This document shows positions 1-6,746 of a stretch of DNA of 14,877 nt, one piece after another. The notes below the pieces were generated by a model that ran no database searches, had not been told where the DNA came from, and was given only the letters and a program-made list of their open reading frames with translations. Source of the DNA: JBFMAE01 sp040756085. GTDB taxonomy: Bacteria > Desulfobacterota > BSN033 > UBA1163. The DNA is taken from assembly GCA_040756085.1 (NCBI GenBank), contig JBFMAE010000133.1, positions 1-14,877 of the forward strand, written 5' to 3'. Positions within the stretch are counted from its first letter, which is position 1. Every line of letters begins with the position of its first letter. The position numbers and the translations under genes are program-made.

Positions 1-503
1 CCATGAAAAGATGATTCAGACGGGACTTCTTGATAGTTATCAAAAACAATGATAAATCCCCCTTTGTCCCCTTTTTTCAAATCCCCCCTTAATCCCCCCT
101 TTTCTAAAGGGGGGTGAGGGGAGATTATTTTCTTGAAGGGGGGTAGAGTGGGATTAAGTCGATTGGATAGCTCTTCAAAATATCTATAGGTAAATGTTGG
201 GACATCCTGGAGATATTCTGGGGTAAGAAGGGGAAGTGGCTTTCGGATTCGTGGTGCAGCCTTCTGGGCTGCCTGCCCCATGTAATAAAAAAAGGTTGCT
301 GGATCGGCATCGCCCTCGTCCATTTGATACCAGAGGCAAGGAATCTTACGGGTTTCGAGGTAGCTTGCAACAAGAGTTGTTTTTCCACAGCCGGGTGGTC
401 CAGAGATCCAGATCACCGGCTGCTTTCGCATTCGATCCAAGAGGCTAAACAGCCGCTTTCGGGGGAAAACCCCGGTGAGGATGGGACGGGTGATTTTGTT
501 CAT
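1..503 (-). CDS. P-loop ATPase of MalT/LuxR or SARP-like regulator type, N-terminal part (cut by window edge)
   Basis: The frame is open from ATG at 503 to the window edge, 167 complete codons, with a TAA two codons upstream that fixes the start. The protein opens MNKITRPIL and carries a Walker A motif, GPPGCGKTT, at residues 35-43 and a Walker B-like strand, FIIVFD, at 150-155, followed by NYQEVP. This arrangement resembles the ATPase module of large MalT/LuxR-type or SARP-type transcriptional activators with C-terminal helical repeats; the C-terminal output domain lies outside the window, so the family is inferred. Residues about 122-149 (PPLEKGGLRG and following, rich in Gly and Lys) are encoded by a C-rich palindromic repeat and look like an in-frame insertion between the two nucleotide-binding motifs. 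A TTGACT-17-TAGACT promoter and a 10-bp direct repeat precede the gene. No clear Shine-Dalgarno is seen. Confidence 0.75.
   Translation of the reverse strand, partial: MNKITRPILTGVFPRKRLFSLLDRMRKQPVIWISGPPGCGKTTLVASYLETRKIPCLWYQMDEGDADPATFFYYMGQAAQKAAPRIRKPLPLLTPEYLQDVPTFTYRYFEELSNRLNPTLPPFKKIISPHPPLEKGGLRGDLKKGDKGGFIIVFDNYQEVPSESSFH
54..147. repeat. C-rich palindromic interspersed repeat inside a coding region
   Basis: The plus strand shows an 11-nt near-tandem unit (atccccccttaa, then atccccccttt) at 81-103 and a 9-bp hairpin, ccccccttt at 94-102 against aaagggggg at 106-114, followed by ggtgagggg. Short C-tracts at 57-72 extend the pattern. Low-complexity palindromic repeats of this kind usually sit between genes; here it is translated in frame within the ATPase gene. 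Boundaries are approximate. Confidence 0.7.
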
Positions 504-517
504 GATTTATTTAAGAA

Positions 518-546
518 CGTGTCCGTGACCATGAACCGTGTCCGTG
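518..546. repeat. Direct repeat CGTGTCCGTG x2, possible regulator site
   Basis: The decamer CGTGTCCGTG occurs at 518-527 and again at 537-546, separated by 9 nt, so the centre spacing is 19 bp. It lies between the predicted promoter and the ATG of the left-edge regulatory ATPase, in what would be its 5' untranslated region. This could be a regulator-binding site or a small fragment of a dispersed repeat; the sequence alone does not decide. Confidence 0.4.
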
Positions 547-558
547 TTGATGTAATAA

Positions 559-587
559 AGTCTATAAAACCCTTAGGAAGGAGTCAA
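559..587 (-). promoter_or_regulatory. Sigma70-type promoter for the left-edge ATPase gene
   Basis: Read on the minus strand, TTGACT (587-582) and TAGACT (564-559) are separated by exactly 17 nt. The start codon is about 56 nt downstream. This would give the regulator its own transcript, separate from the atp operon that ends at 692. Confidence 0.5.
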
Positions 588-691
588 CTAAATTGGTAAG
601 TGGAAAGTATATAGTAGAGGGTGAAAAGTGAAAGGGGAAAGGATTACTTTACGGTTTAACAGAGATGAGGGAGTTTTAACAAAGGTTGGTT

Positions 692-1114
692 TTATTTGAG
701 TTCGGGTTTGCGGCGCTTCCTCTCGGCCACCTTCAGTCTGGCTAAAGAACGGCGCAGGGCGGCCTCAGCGGCAGCAGCCTCCGCGCTAAGAGGGGCAGCC
801 TTCATCGTTTCTTGAGCCCGTCTCTTCGCTTCCTCCGCGCGGGCGATATCAATTTCGTCCACCCGTTCACAGGCATCGGCTAAGACAATCACTTTGTCAG
901 GACGAACTTCAAGAAAACCACCGGTGATGGCGAGGTATTCTTCTTCTTTATCCTTCCTTATCAAGAGATCCCCAGGCTGGAGCATGGTCATCAAAGGGGC
1001 ATGGTGGGGAAGTATACCCAATTGTCCCTCCACACCCCAGGCTACCAGCACGCTGACCTCGTCGGAGTAAACCATTCTTTCTGCGGTGACAATCTCTAAT
1101 TTGAATGCTGCCAT
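692..1114 (-). CDS. atpC: F1Fo ATP synthase epsilon subunit
   Basis: The 140-residue protein matches the epsilon subunit of the F1 central stalk. It has an N-terminal beta-barrel (FKLEIVTAERMVYSDEV, then GQLGILPHHAPLMTMLQPG) and an Ala-rich two-helix C-terminal hairpin from about residue 90, ending in a basic tail. Epsilon links gamma to the c-ring and its C-terminal helices can inhibit ATP hydrolysis. I chose the ATG at 1114 (MAAFK) over one 13 codons upstream because AGAAGGAAG lies just before it and the upstream extension has no family match. The gene ends in TAA. It is last in the operon, 168 nt after atpD, an unusually long gap filled with degenerate inverted repeats. Confidence 0.95.
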   Translation of the reverse strand: MAAFKLEIVTAERMVYSDEVSVLVAWGVEGQLGILPHHAPLMTMLQPGDLLIRKDKEEEYLAITGGFLEVRPDKVIVLADACERVDEIDIARAEEAKRRAQETMKAAPLSAEAAAAEAALRRSLARLKVAERKRRKPELK

Positions 1115-1150
1115 ATCTTCCTTCTGCTTACAAAATAGAGGTCTTTGGTT

Positions 1151-1276
1151 CAAGGGTTAAGGTTAGGATGCCAGTTTCGTCCAAGGGTTAGGTTGTTGGT
1201 CCTTAAATCTTTGCTACTTAACCCCTTTACCCTAAACCAGACGGGCTTCTTAACCTTTCCCTCAACCTTAACCTTA
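1151..1276. repeat. Nested G/C-strand-biased inverted repeats between atpD and atpC
   Basis: Left arm aagggttaaggttagg (1152-1166) mirrors right arm cctcaaccttaacctt (about 1260-1275). Inside it, ccaagggttagg (1181-1192) mirrors the ccctttaccctaaacc stretch (1222-1237). The arms are imperfect. The unit resembles a degenerate GGGTTA/GGTTAAG repeat folded on itself and fills nearly the whole atpD-atpC gap. Confidence 0.5.
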
Positions 1277-1282
1277 ATACAA

Positions 1283-2674
1283 TTATCCTCTTATCTGTTT
1301 AGCCTTTTCTACTGCTTCATCAATAGGGCCAACCATATAGAAAGCAGCTTCAGGAAGATCATCGTGTTTCCCTTCCAAGATTTCCTTATAACCTCGTACG
1401 GTCTCCTTGATCGGGACATACCTGCCCGGGGAACCTGTGAAATGTTCGGCCACATGGAAGGGCTGGGAACAGAACCTCTGGATCTTCCTGGCCCTGGCTA
1501 CGGTAAGTTTATCTTCCTGGCTCAATTCCTCAATGCCCAGAATGGCGATGATGTCCTGCAATTCTTTATATCTCTGCAAGGTCGCTTGCACACCCCGGGC
1601 CACTCGATAGTGTTCCTCACCGACGATCGCAGGATCAAGGATTCGAGAGGTAGAAGCCAAGGGATCGACCGCCGGATAAATCCCTAACTCAGCGATGGAA
1701 CGCTCTAAGGCAACCACAGCATCCAGATGACCGTAAGTCGCTACGATGCCTGGATCGCTGTAATCATCAGCCGGGACATAGATCGCTTGAAAGGAAGTGA
1801 TGGAACCTTTCTTCGTTGTGGTAATCCTCTCTTCCAATTCCCCTACGTCTGTTCCCAAAGTAGGCTGATATCCGACGGCAGAGGGCATGCGTCCCAGAAG
1901 GGCGGACAGTTCCATATTCGCCAGGACATAGCGATAAATATTATCGACGAACAGGAGGACATCCTGACCTTCAATATCACGAAAAAATTCTGCTAAGGTG
2001 ACTCCAGTAAGGGCCACACGGGAGCGAACCCCTGGGCTTTCATTCATCTGACCGAAGACCATCACCGTTTTATCCATAACGCCGGATCGTTGCATTTCTA
2101 ACCACAGATCATTGCCTTCCCGGGACCTTTCACCCACACCCGCAAAGACGGAAAACCCTCCATGCTCCGCAGCAATATTTCGAATGAGTTCCATAATGAT
2201 AACGGTCTTGCCGACCCCGGCCCCGCCATATGCACCAATCTTGCCACCCCTTGTAAAGGGAGTGACCAGGTCCATCACCTTCAGCCCAGTCTCGAGCATT
2301 TGAGGAACGGTCTCCTGCTCTGTCAGGGGAGGAGGCGGACGATGAATAGGCCATCGTTGGTCTGCTTTTACCTCCCCCAACCCATCGATCGCTTCGCCAA
2401 AGACATTAAACAGCCGCCCAAGGGTTGCTCGTCCCACAGGCACACTGATAGGAGTCCCCATATCAATCGCCTCCGCTCCCCTTGGCAAACCGTCCGTAGA
2501 GGTCAAGGAAACTCCACGCACCCAGTTGTTGCCAATGTGAGCCTGTGCCTCCACAATCACTTTGGTGCCGTTCATGGGGATGACGATGCCATTATAGATT
2601 GCCGGCAACTCATCTTGAGGAAATTCCATATCCACCACGGTTCCTATCACTTGTACCACTTTCCCTTTGGTCAT
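1283..2674 (-). CDS. atpD: F1Fo ATP synthase beta subunit (catalytic)
   Basis: This 463-residue protein is the catalytic beta subunit of F1. The P-loop GGAGVGKT is at residues 150-157, GER at 181-183 holds the catalytic Glu region, and the Walker B strand VLLFVDN spans 239-245. The block ALLGRMPSAVGYQPTL is at about 258-273, the adenine-stacking Tyr lies in GIYPAVDP (331-338), and the DELSEED-loop equivalent is EELSQED (382-388). Length is normal. Some usually rigid positions differ from the common form: NIYRYVLANMEL where NIFRFTQAGSEV is usual, and DDYSDPGIVATYGHLDA where DDLTDPAPATTFAHLDA is usual. AAGGAGCGAAGGAG precedes the ATG at 2674. A 321-nt gap separates it from atpG upstream and 168 nt from atpC downstream. 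Confidence 0.98.
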   Translation of the reverse strand: MTKGKVVQVIGTVVDMEFPQDELPAIYNGIVIPMNGTKVIVEAQAHIGNNWVRGVSLTSTDGLPRGAEAIDMGTPISVPVGRATLGRLFNVFGEAIDGLGEVKADQRWPIHRPPPPLTEQETVPQMLETGLKVMDLVTPFTRGGKIGAYGGAGVGKTVIIMELIRNIAAEHGGFSVFAGVGERSREGNDLWLEMQRSGVMDKTVMVFGQMNESPGVRSRVALTGVTLAEFFRDIEGQDVLLFVDNIYRYVLANMELSALLGRMPSAVGYQPTLGTDVGELEERITTTKKGSITSFQAIYVPADDYSDPGIVATYGHLDAVVALERSIAELGIYPAVDPLASTSRILDPAIVGEEHYRVARGVQATLQRYKELQDIIAILGIEELSQEDKLTVARARKIQRFCSQPFHVAEHFTGSPGRYVPIKETVRGYKEILEGKHDDLPEAAFYMVGPIDEAVEKAKQIRG

Positions 2675-2995
2675 CTCCTTCGCTCCTTAACTCGAAAATA
2701 GCCTCTCAAATTCCCCCTCACCCTTCTCCTCTCCCGCCGAGAGGCTGTATCGTAATATAAAAAACCCGACTTTTTGAAGAAGGGAGAGGCGGTCGGGTGG
2801 AAAAGATTTAGAGCGGTAACCTTTAACCGTTCGGATTCAGGCGTGCCAAGCGTATTAAAACGTTCGATTTTATACAAGTGACGATTTTCCATAATCTAAA
2901 AGACCCGCATTCTAAAGCTTTGGAACCTGACTGCCTCTCCCCCTTTGCTTGCGATTGTGACACAGCCTCCGAGGGGAGAGGGGAAGGTTGAAGGC
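2675..2995. repeat. Inverted-repeat element filling the atpG-atpD gap
   Basis: No gene is seen in this 321-nt gap. A roughly 33-nt left segment (2712-2745: CCCCTCACCC, CTCCTCTCCC, then GAGAGGC) is mirrored imperfectly by 2964-2994 (GCCTCCGAGGGGAGAGGGG, then AAGGTTGAAGG), so the ends form long inverted repeats about 280 bp apart. Further stems are agcctctc/gagaggct (2700-2707/2739-2746), acccgac/gtcgggt (2764-2770/2792-2798) and cctctcccc/ggggagagg (2934-2942/2973-2981). It looks like a non-coding mobile or REP-like element within the operon. The end of the gap also carries the atpD Shine-Dalgarno. Confidence 0.55.
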
Positions 2996-3856
2996 TTATA
3001 TGGTTAAAGCCTCAGCTCCTCCGCTGATGTCACAGATCTCCTTTGTGATCATCTCCTGTCTTGCTTTATTCAAAGACAGTGTTAAATCTTTGATCAGGTC
3101 TTCAGCATTATCGCCCGCATTACGCATGGCGACCATCCGGGCAGATTGCTCACTAGCAATCAGCTCAAGAAGAGCGTGATAAACCTCCATCTCTACAAAT
3201 CTGGGTAACAATTCATTTAAAACCGTAAAAGGATCAGGCTCATAAATATATTCCGCCACCTGTCCCGGAGGAAGTTTTGCTGGCTCCACAGGGAGCAAAA
3301 CTTCCATCGTCGGTTTCTGCACCATGGTACTGATAAAACGAGGATAGGCAAGATAGACTAAATCAACTACACCCTGACTATAATCATCAATAACGACTCT
3401 TGAGATCGGCATGGTTTCCTGCATGGTCACTCGGTCGCTGATGCCAGTGAATTCTGCACGGACATCCAGTTTGGCAATGCGAGCGAAAGCCCTAGCCTTA
3501 CGACCAATCGTAATGAGAGTTACGGGAATAGTTTGTCCCAAGACAAACTCGGCCAAATGCCGATTCAAGTTCGTATTCAATCCACCACATAAGCCTCGGT
3601 CGGTACCGATGTGAATAATAGCGATTTTTTTCACTTCACGTTTTTGTAGTAATGGAAGAATCTTCCCCTTGATCCGAGGTTCAATGGCCAGGTCAGCAAT
3701 CACCTGCCGTATTTTTTCAGTGTAAGGTCGCCCCGCGAGTGCCCGTTGTTGGGTTCTCCTCATCTTAGCGGTGGCCACCATCTCCATAGCACGGACGATC
3801 TTTGTGGTACCCTGGATACTCCGGATGCGGCGGCGTAAGGCTTGAATGCTGGCCAT
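2996..3856 (-). CDS. atpG: F1Fo ATP synthase gamma subunit
   Basis: The 286-residue protein is the gamma subunit, the coiled-coil rotor shaft of F1. The N-terminal helix ALRRRIRSIQGTTKIVRAM followed by MVATAKMRR is diagnostic. The middle Rossmann-like domain has the GLCGGLN motif at about 90-96, and the C-terminal helix ends with ITKEICDISGGAEAL, again typical. Length is normal. The ATG at 3856 directly follows the TAA at 3857-3859 that ends the full-length atpA frame, which is the tight junction expected in an atp operon. The likely Shine-Dalgarno, AAGGAAG, lies inside the atpA tail, so translation of gamma may depend on ribosomes passing through that tail. Stop is TAA. Confidence 0.97.
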   Translation of the reverse strand: MASIQALRRRIRSIQGTTKIVRAMEMVATAKMRRTQQRALAGRPYTEKIRQVIADLAIEPRIKGKILPLLQKREVKKIAIIHIGTDRGLCGGLNTNLNRHLAEFVLGQTIPVTLITIGRKARAFARIAKLDVRAEFTGISDRVTMQETMPISRVVIDDYSQGVVDLVYLAYPRFISTMVQKPTMEVLLPVEPAKLPPGQVAEYIYEPDPFTVLNELLPRFVEMEVYHALLELIASEQSARMVAMRNAGDNAEDLIKDLTLSLNKARQEMITKEICDISGGAEALTI

Positions 3857-3973
3857 TTAAAAAGTGCTTCCTTGCTTGAACTCTGTGATCGCTGCTTTCA
3901 GGCGTTCTTCTGTTTCGGGTTTTATTTCATGCTCTGTATTGATTTTCTTCTCTATCTCAGGGTGATTCGTCTA
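3857..3973 (-). other. atpA: In-frame continuation of atpA beyond an amber (TAG) codon
   Basis: After codon 465 of atpA (FHRFM) the frame reads TAG at 3973-3971, then continues with 37 sense codons (TNHPEIEKKI, then KPETEERLKAAITEFK, ending STF) to TAA at 3859-3857. That tail is what the alpha-subunit C-terminus normally looks like, and it restores a length of 503 codons, normal for the family, ending exactly one base before the atpG ATG. The tail shows no frameshift or decay. The options are a recent nonsense mutation, a sequencing or assembly error, or decoding of UAG by a suppressor or pyrrolysine tRNA. The window cannot separate these. Confidence 0.85.
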
Positions 3974-5368
3974 CATAAATCGGTGAAAATTCTCTTCCCA
4001 AGAGAGGATTTTTTCCACGGGGACATTATCCAGATAGCCATTCGTTACCGCATAAAGAATGCTCGACTGCTTCCCGAGGGACATCGGGGACTGTTGTGGT
4101 TGCTTCAATATCTCGGTAATGCGGCGACCTCGCTCCAACTGGTCCCTGGTTGCTTTATCTAATTCCTCACTCCCAAACTTCGCAAAGGCTTCTAACTCGC
4201 GAAACTGGGCGAGCTCCAATCTGAGCCTTCCGGCTACCTGTCTCATAGCTTTCCTTTGAGCCGAACCACCTACCCGGGAGACAGACAATCCCACATTGAT
4301 CGCCGGACGAATTCCGGCATTGAATAAATCGGGTTCGAGATAAATCTGCCCATCCGTGATGGAGATGACATTGGTTGGGATATAAGCTGAAATATCTCCC
4401 AGTTGGGTTTCAATAATAGGCAAGGCCGTCAGCGAACCACCGCCGTGATCTTGAGATAACTTGGCAGCCCTCTCCAGAAGCCGGCTATGAAGATAAAAAA
4501 TATCTCCTGGATAAGCTTCTCTTCCTGGTGGACGGCGTAACAACAGAGAAAGTTGGCGATAGGCCCAGGCATGCTTATAAAGGTCGTCGTAGAGAATTAA
4601 TGCATCTTTCCCCTGCTCCATGAACTCCTCACCTATCGCACAGCCAGAATAAGGGGCGATATACTGGAGTGGAGCCGGGTCAGAGGCATCCGCTTCTACG
4701 ATAATCGTATATTCCATCGCTCCATACTTCTCCAGAGTAGCGATGGCCTGCGCCACCTTGGATGTTTTTTGTCCAATGGCGACGTAGATACAAATCAAAT
4801 CTTGACCCTTCTGAGCGATGATGCTATCAAGGACAATCGCCGACTTCCCGGTGAAACGGTCACCGATAATCAGCTCGCGCTGTCCCCGCCCAATAGGGAT
4901 CATACTGTCTATTGCCTTGATGCCGGTCATCACGGGTGTATCGACCGGTCTTCTTTTCGTCACGTCCGGTGCCACTCTCTCTATGGGACGGGTCTTCTCT
5001 GCCTTAATGGGTCCTTTTCCGTCAAGGGGGCGTCCCAGAGGGTCAACGACCCTGCCTATCAGAGCCTCACCAACAGGAACCTCTACGACCCTCCCGGTCG
5101 CTTTGACCTCATCCCCCTCCTTGATCTGGCTGCATTCTCCAAGGATAACAGCACCCACATTATCCTCCTCCAAGTTTAAAGCCAGACCAGTAATCCCATG
5201 GGGGAATTGGAGCAATTCATTGTAAGCTGCCTCCCCTAACCCATGGACCCGGGCGATGCCGTCTCCCACTTCTATCACTGTACCCACGTTTGTGACAGTC
5301 ACAGCGGCACCAAAACGTTCAATTTGCTCTTTAATAACAGAAACAATTTCTTGTTCGCGGGTTGCCAT
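3971..5368 (-). CDS. atpA: F1Fo ATP synthase alpha subunit (reads to an in-frame TAG)
   Basis: This is the non-catalytic nucleotide-binding alpha subunit of F1. The N-terminal beta-barrel runs to about residue 95 (VGDGIARVHGLGEAAYNELLQF). The P-loop GDRFTGKSA is at 169-177, the catalytic-site-completing Arg is in VSRVGG (363-368), and the C-terminal helical domain begins at about 375 (RKAMRQVAGRLRLELAQFREL). As read to the first stop it has 465 residues, about 40 short; the missing end is present in frame beyond TAG and is listed separately. The P-loop differs from the usual GDRQTGKTA at the Gln (Phe here) and the Thr (Ser here). AGAGGGG precedes the ATG at 5368. A 118-nt gap separates it from atpH. 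Confidence 0.97.
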   Translation of the reverse strand: MATREQEIVSVIKEQIERFGAAVTVTNVGTVIEVGDGIARVHGLGEAAYNELLQFPHGITGLALNLEEDNVGAVILGECSQIKEGDEVKATGRVVEVPVGEALIGRVVDPLGRPLDGKGPIKAEKTRPIERVAPDVTKRRPVDTPVMTGIKAIDSMIPIGRGQRELIIGDRFTGKSAIVLDSIIAQKGQDLICIYVAIGQKTSKVAQAIATLEKYGAMEYTIIVEADASDPAPLQYIAPYSGCAIGEEFMEQGKDALILYDDLYKHAWAYRQLSLLLRRPPGREAYPGDIFYLHSRLLERAAKLSQDHGGGSLTALPIIETQLGDISAYIPTNVISITDGQIYLEPDLFNAGIRPAINVGLSVSRVGGSAQRKAMRQVAGRLRLELAQFRELEAFAKFGSEELDKATRDQLERGRRITEILKQPQQSPMSLGKQSSILYAVTNGYLDNVPVEKILSWEENFHRFM

Positions 5369-5486
5369 TTTAACCCCTCTCTTCTATATAATGTTTAAGG
5401 ATCGCTCTGCTTGAGGATTTAGGCAAAAGGTATAATAGCCTCTTCCCTCAAGTCCAGCTTGCCTGGACGCTCCTCTATCCTCCTTA
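5369..5486. other. atpH-atpA gap with short hairpins
   Basis: The 118-nt gap contains two small stems: cttgagg/cctcaag (5410-5416/5446-5452) and gtccag/ctggac (5452-5457/5463-5468). Neither is followed by a T-run on the minus strand, so neither is called a terminator. No small gene was found. Confidence 0.4.
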
Positions 5487-6026
5487 TTATTTTCTCACTT
5501 CAACCAGACTTCTTCTTAAGGTTTCTAATTTCTGACGTATGCTGCCGTCAATAAGCGTATCACCTATTCTGGCGATGAATCCCCCGATGATCGAGGGATC
5601 TACTTGAGCGTCAATAGCTACCTTACGCTTAACGATTTCTCCAAGGCGGCTGGAAATTGCCTCCCTATCTTCGTCATCCAAAGGCGATGCAGCAGTCACT
5701 TTCGCACGTTCAATGCCGCGATGAACATCGAGCAACTCATTATACTGTTGCGAGATATTGCCAGCGAGTCTTAACGCATCCTTACTGACTAAAAGAATGG
5801 CTAAGTTGAAGGCAAGAGGATTGATCTCCCCCAATCGCTCCTTCAAAAGACTTTTTTTGGCAGCTAAGAGGAGCCGGGGGTTCTGCAGCAAAGACATCAG
5901 CTCTTGATCCGATGTTAATTCGGCTATTTTCCCCAAGCCCTCCTGCCAGCTCTCCAACTCGTTTTTTTCTATGGCCAGCTCAAAAGCAGCCTGGGCATAG
6001 CGTTTACCGAAACTTATTTTAGGCAT
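5487..6026 (-). CDS. atpH: F1Fo ATP synthase delta subunit
   Basis: The 179-residue protein is the delta subunit (OSCP equivalent), which ties the top of F1 to the b-subunit stalk. The N-terminal six-helix domain starts SFGKRYAQAAFELA, matching the family's xxxRYAxAL(F)xxA opening. The C-terminal part has the conserved VDPSIIGGFIARIGDTLIDGSI segment at about 143-163, followed by the final KLETLRRSL helix. Length is normal. The ATG at 6026 is used; GAGAG immediately before it is a weak, very close ribosome-binding site. It ends with two consecutive TAA codons. A 159-nt repeat-bearing gap precedes it, whereas atpF and atpH normally overlap or nearly touch. Confidence 0.95.
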   Translation of the reverse strand: MPKISFGKRYAQAAFELAIEKNELESWQEGLGKIAELTSDQELMSLLQNPRLLLAAKKSLLKERLGEINPLAFNLAILLVSKDALRLAGNISQQYNELLDVHRGIERAKVTAASPLDDEDREAISSRLGEIVKRKVAIDAQVDPSIIGGFIARIGDTLIDGSIRQKLETLRRSLVEVRK

Positions 6027-6052
6027 CTCTCAAATTAAATGCGGCGTATCAA

Positions 6053-6171
6053 TTTAGTTCTTTGAAAAAAAAGATTAAACAAAAAATTATACAATAACAA
6101 GTCATTCCTGCGCCTGCCTGCGGTAGGCATGCGGGAATGACAAGATAGGGAAGCTTTTTCAAAGAGCTAAA
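6053..6171. repeat. Nested inverted-repeat (MITE-like) element between atpF and atpH
   Basis: Outer arms TTTAGTTCTTTGAAAAA (6053-6069) and TTTTTCAAAGAGCTAAA (6155-6171) are inverted with one mismatch in 17. Inside sits a second palindrome, GTCATTCCTGC (6101-6111) against GCGGGAATGAC (6131-6141), of the GTCATTCC...GGAATGAC type common as dispersed intergenic repeats. At 119 bp with near-perfect ends and no coding capacity it fits a MITE or repeat-in-repeat insertion. No certain target-site duplication is visible; GTAT occurs at 6046-6049 and 6172-6175. Confidence 0.6.
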
Positions 6172-6185
6172 GTATTACGTTTTAT

Positions 6186-6695
6186 TTAACTTTTCTTAAG
6201 AATAACACTTTCCTGAAGTGTTTCCTCAATGAGCTTGCGATGTTTTTCCTTATCCAGGGTCTCTTTAATCACCTTTTCAGCCGCTGCTATGGAAATATCG
6301 ACGAATTCGCGGCGCAAATTCTCAATGATCTTATTGCGTTCTGCTTCTAATTCAGCTCGAGTCCGGTCAACGATCATTTCTGCCTGCTTTGTGGCCTCTT
6401 GCCTCGATTCTTCCTTCAGTCTTTCACCCACTTGCATCGCCTGAGAGATGATAGCCTGTCCCTCTTGGCGTCCTTTCTCAATCTGATTTTGAACCTCACC
6501 CTTCGCTTGCTCATATTCTCGCTTTGTCGCCTCAGCCAGTTCCATCCCTTCCTTCGTCCTTTTCTCCCTCTCGTCAAGCATCTTCAGTACCGGTTTGTAC
6601 AAAAAGATACGTAAGAGAACAAAAAGGATAATGAAGTTGATGATAAAAACGACCAACAATGGTAAATTGATACCAAGACTGGCGAAACCTTCCAT
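6186..6695 (-). CDS. atpF: F1Fo ATP synthase b subunit
   Basis: The 169-residue protein is the b subunit of the peripheral stalk. An N-terminal membrane helix spans about residues 9-32 and is followed by FLYKPVLKMLDEREKR, the standard membrane-exit motif of b subunits. The rest is a long, highly charged helix rich in Glu, Lys, Arg and Ala that would form the right-handed coiled coil, with a C-terminal delta-binding stretch (FVDISIAAAEKVIKETLD). AGAGGG precedes the ATG at 6695. Only one b-type gene is present; no b-prime copy is seen. The upstream 36-codon gene is in the same frame, separated by a TAG and 17 sense codons. Confidence 0.95.
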   Translation of the reverse strand: MEGFASLGINLPLLVVFIINFIILFVLLRIFLYKPVLKMLDEREKRTKEGMELAEATKREYEQAKGEVQNQIEKGRQEGQAIISQAMQVGERLKEESRQEATKQAEMIVDRTRAELEAERNKIIENLRREFVDISIAAAEKVIKETLDKEKHRKLIEETLQESVILKKS

Positions 6696-6746
6696 GGTGC
6701 CCTCTTCAATAATTGATTCACAGGAGACGAAGCGCCCCCTGGAAGT

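Larger units (their letters stand above)
504..691. other. Gap between atpC and the left-edge gene
   Basis: The gap holds the promoter and direct repeat listed separately. Between 600 and 691, just after the atpC stop, I see no convincing hairpin followed by a T-run, so no intrinsic terminator can be called for the atp operon. Confidence 0.5.

Noticed and set aside
54..147. CRISPR-like array in the C-rich repeats
   Set aside because: The units are adjacent, degenerate and lack spacers of constant length.
125..388. A minus-strand open frame of 87 codons over the left-edge ATPase
   Set aside because: It is out of phase with the frame that carries Walker A and Walker B; the conserved frame starts at 503 and runs off the window.
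1145..1687. Long plus-strand open frames over atpD, atpA, parB and others
   Set aside because: They lie antisense to clear, conserved genes, lack ribosome-binding sites and show no recognisable protein character.
3857..3970. Treating the atpA tail as ordinary intergenic sequence
   Set aside because: All 37 codons are open, in phase and match the alpha C-terminus, and the frame ends exactly at the atpG start.
5410..5468. Intrinsic terminator between atpH and atpA
   Set aside because: The two stems are short and no T-run follows on the transcribed strand.
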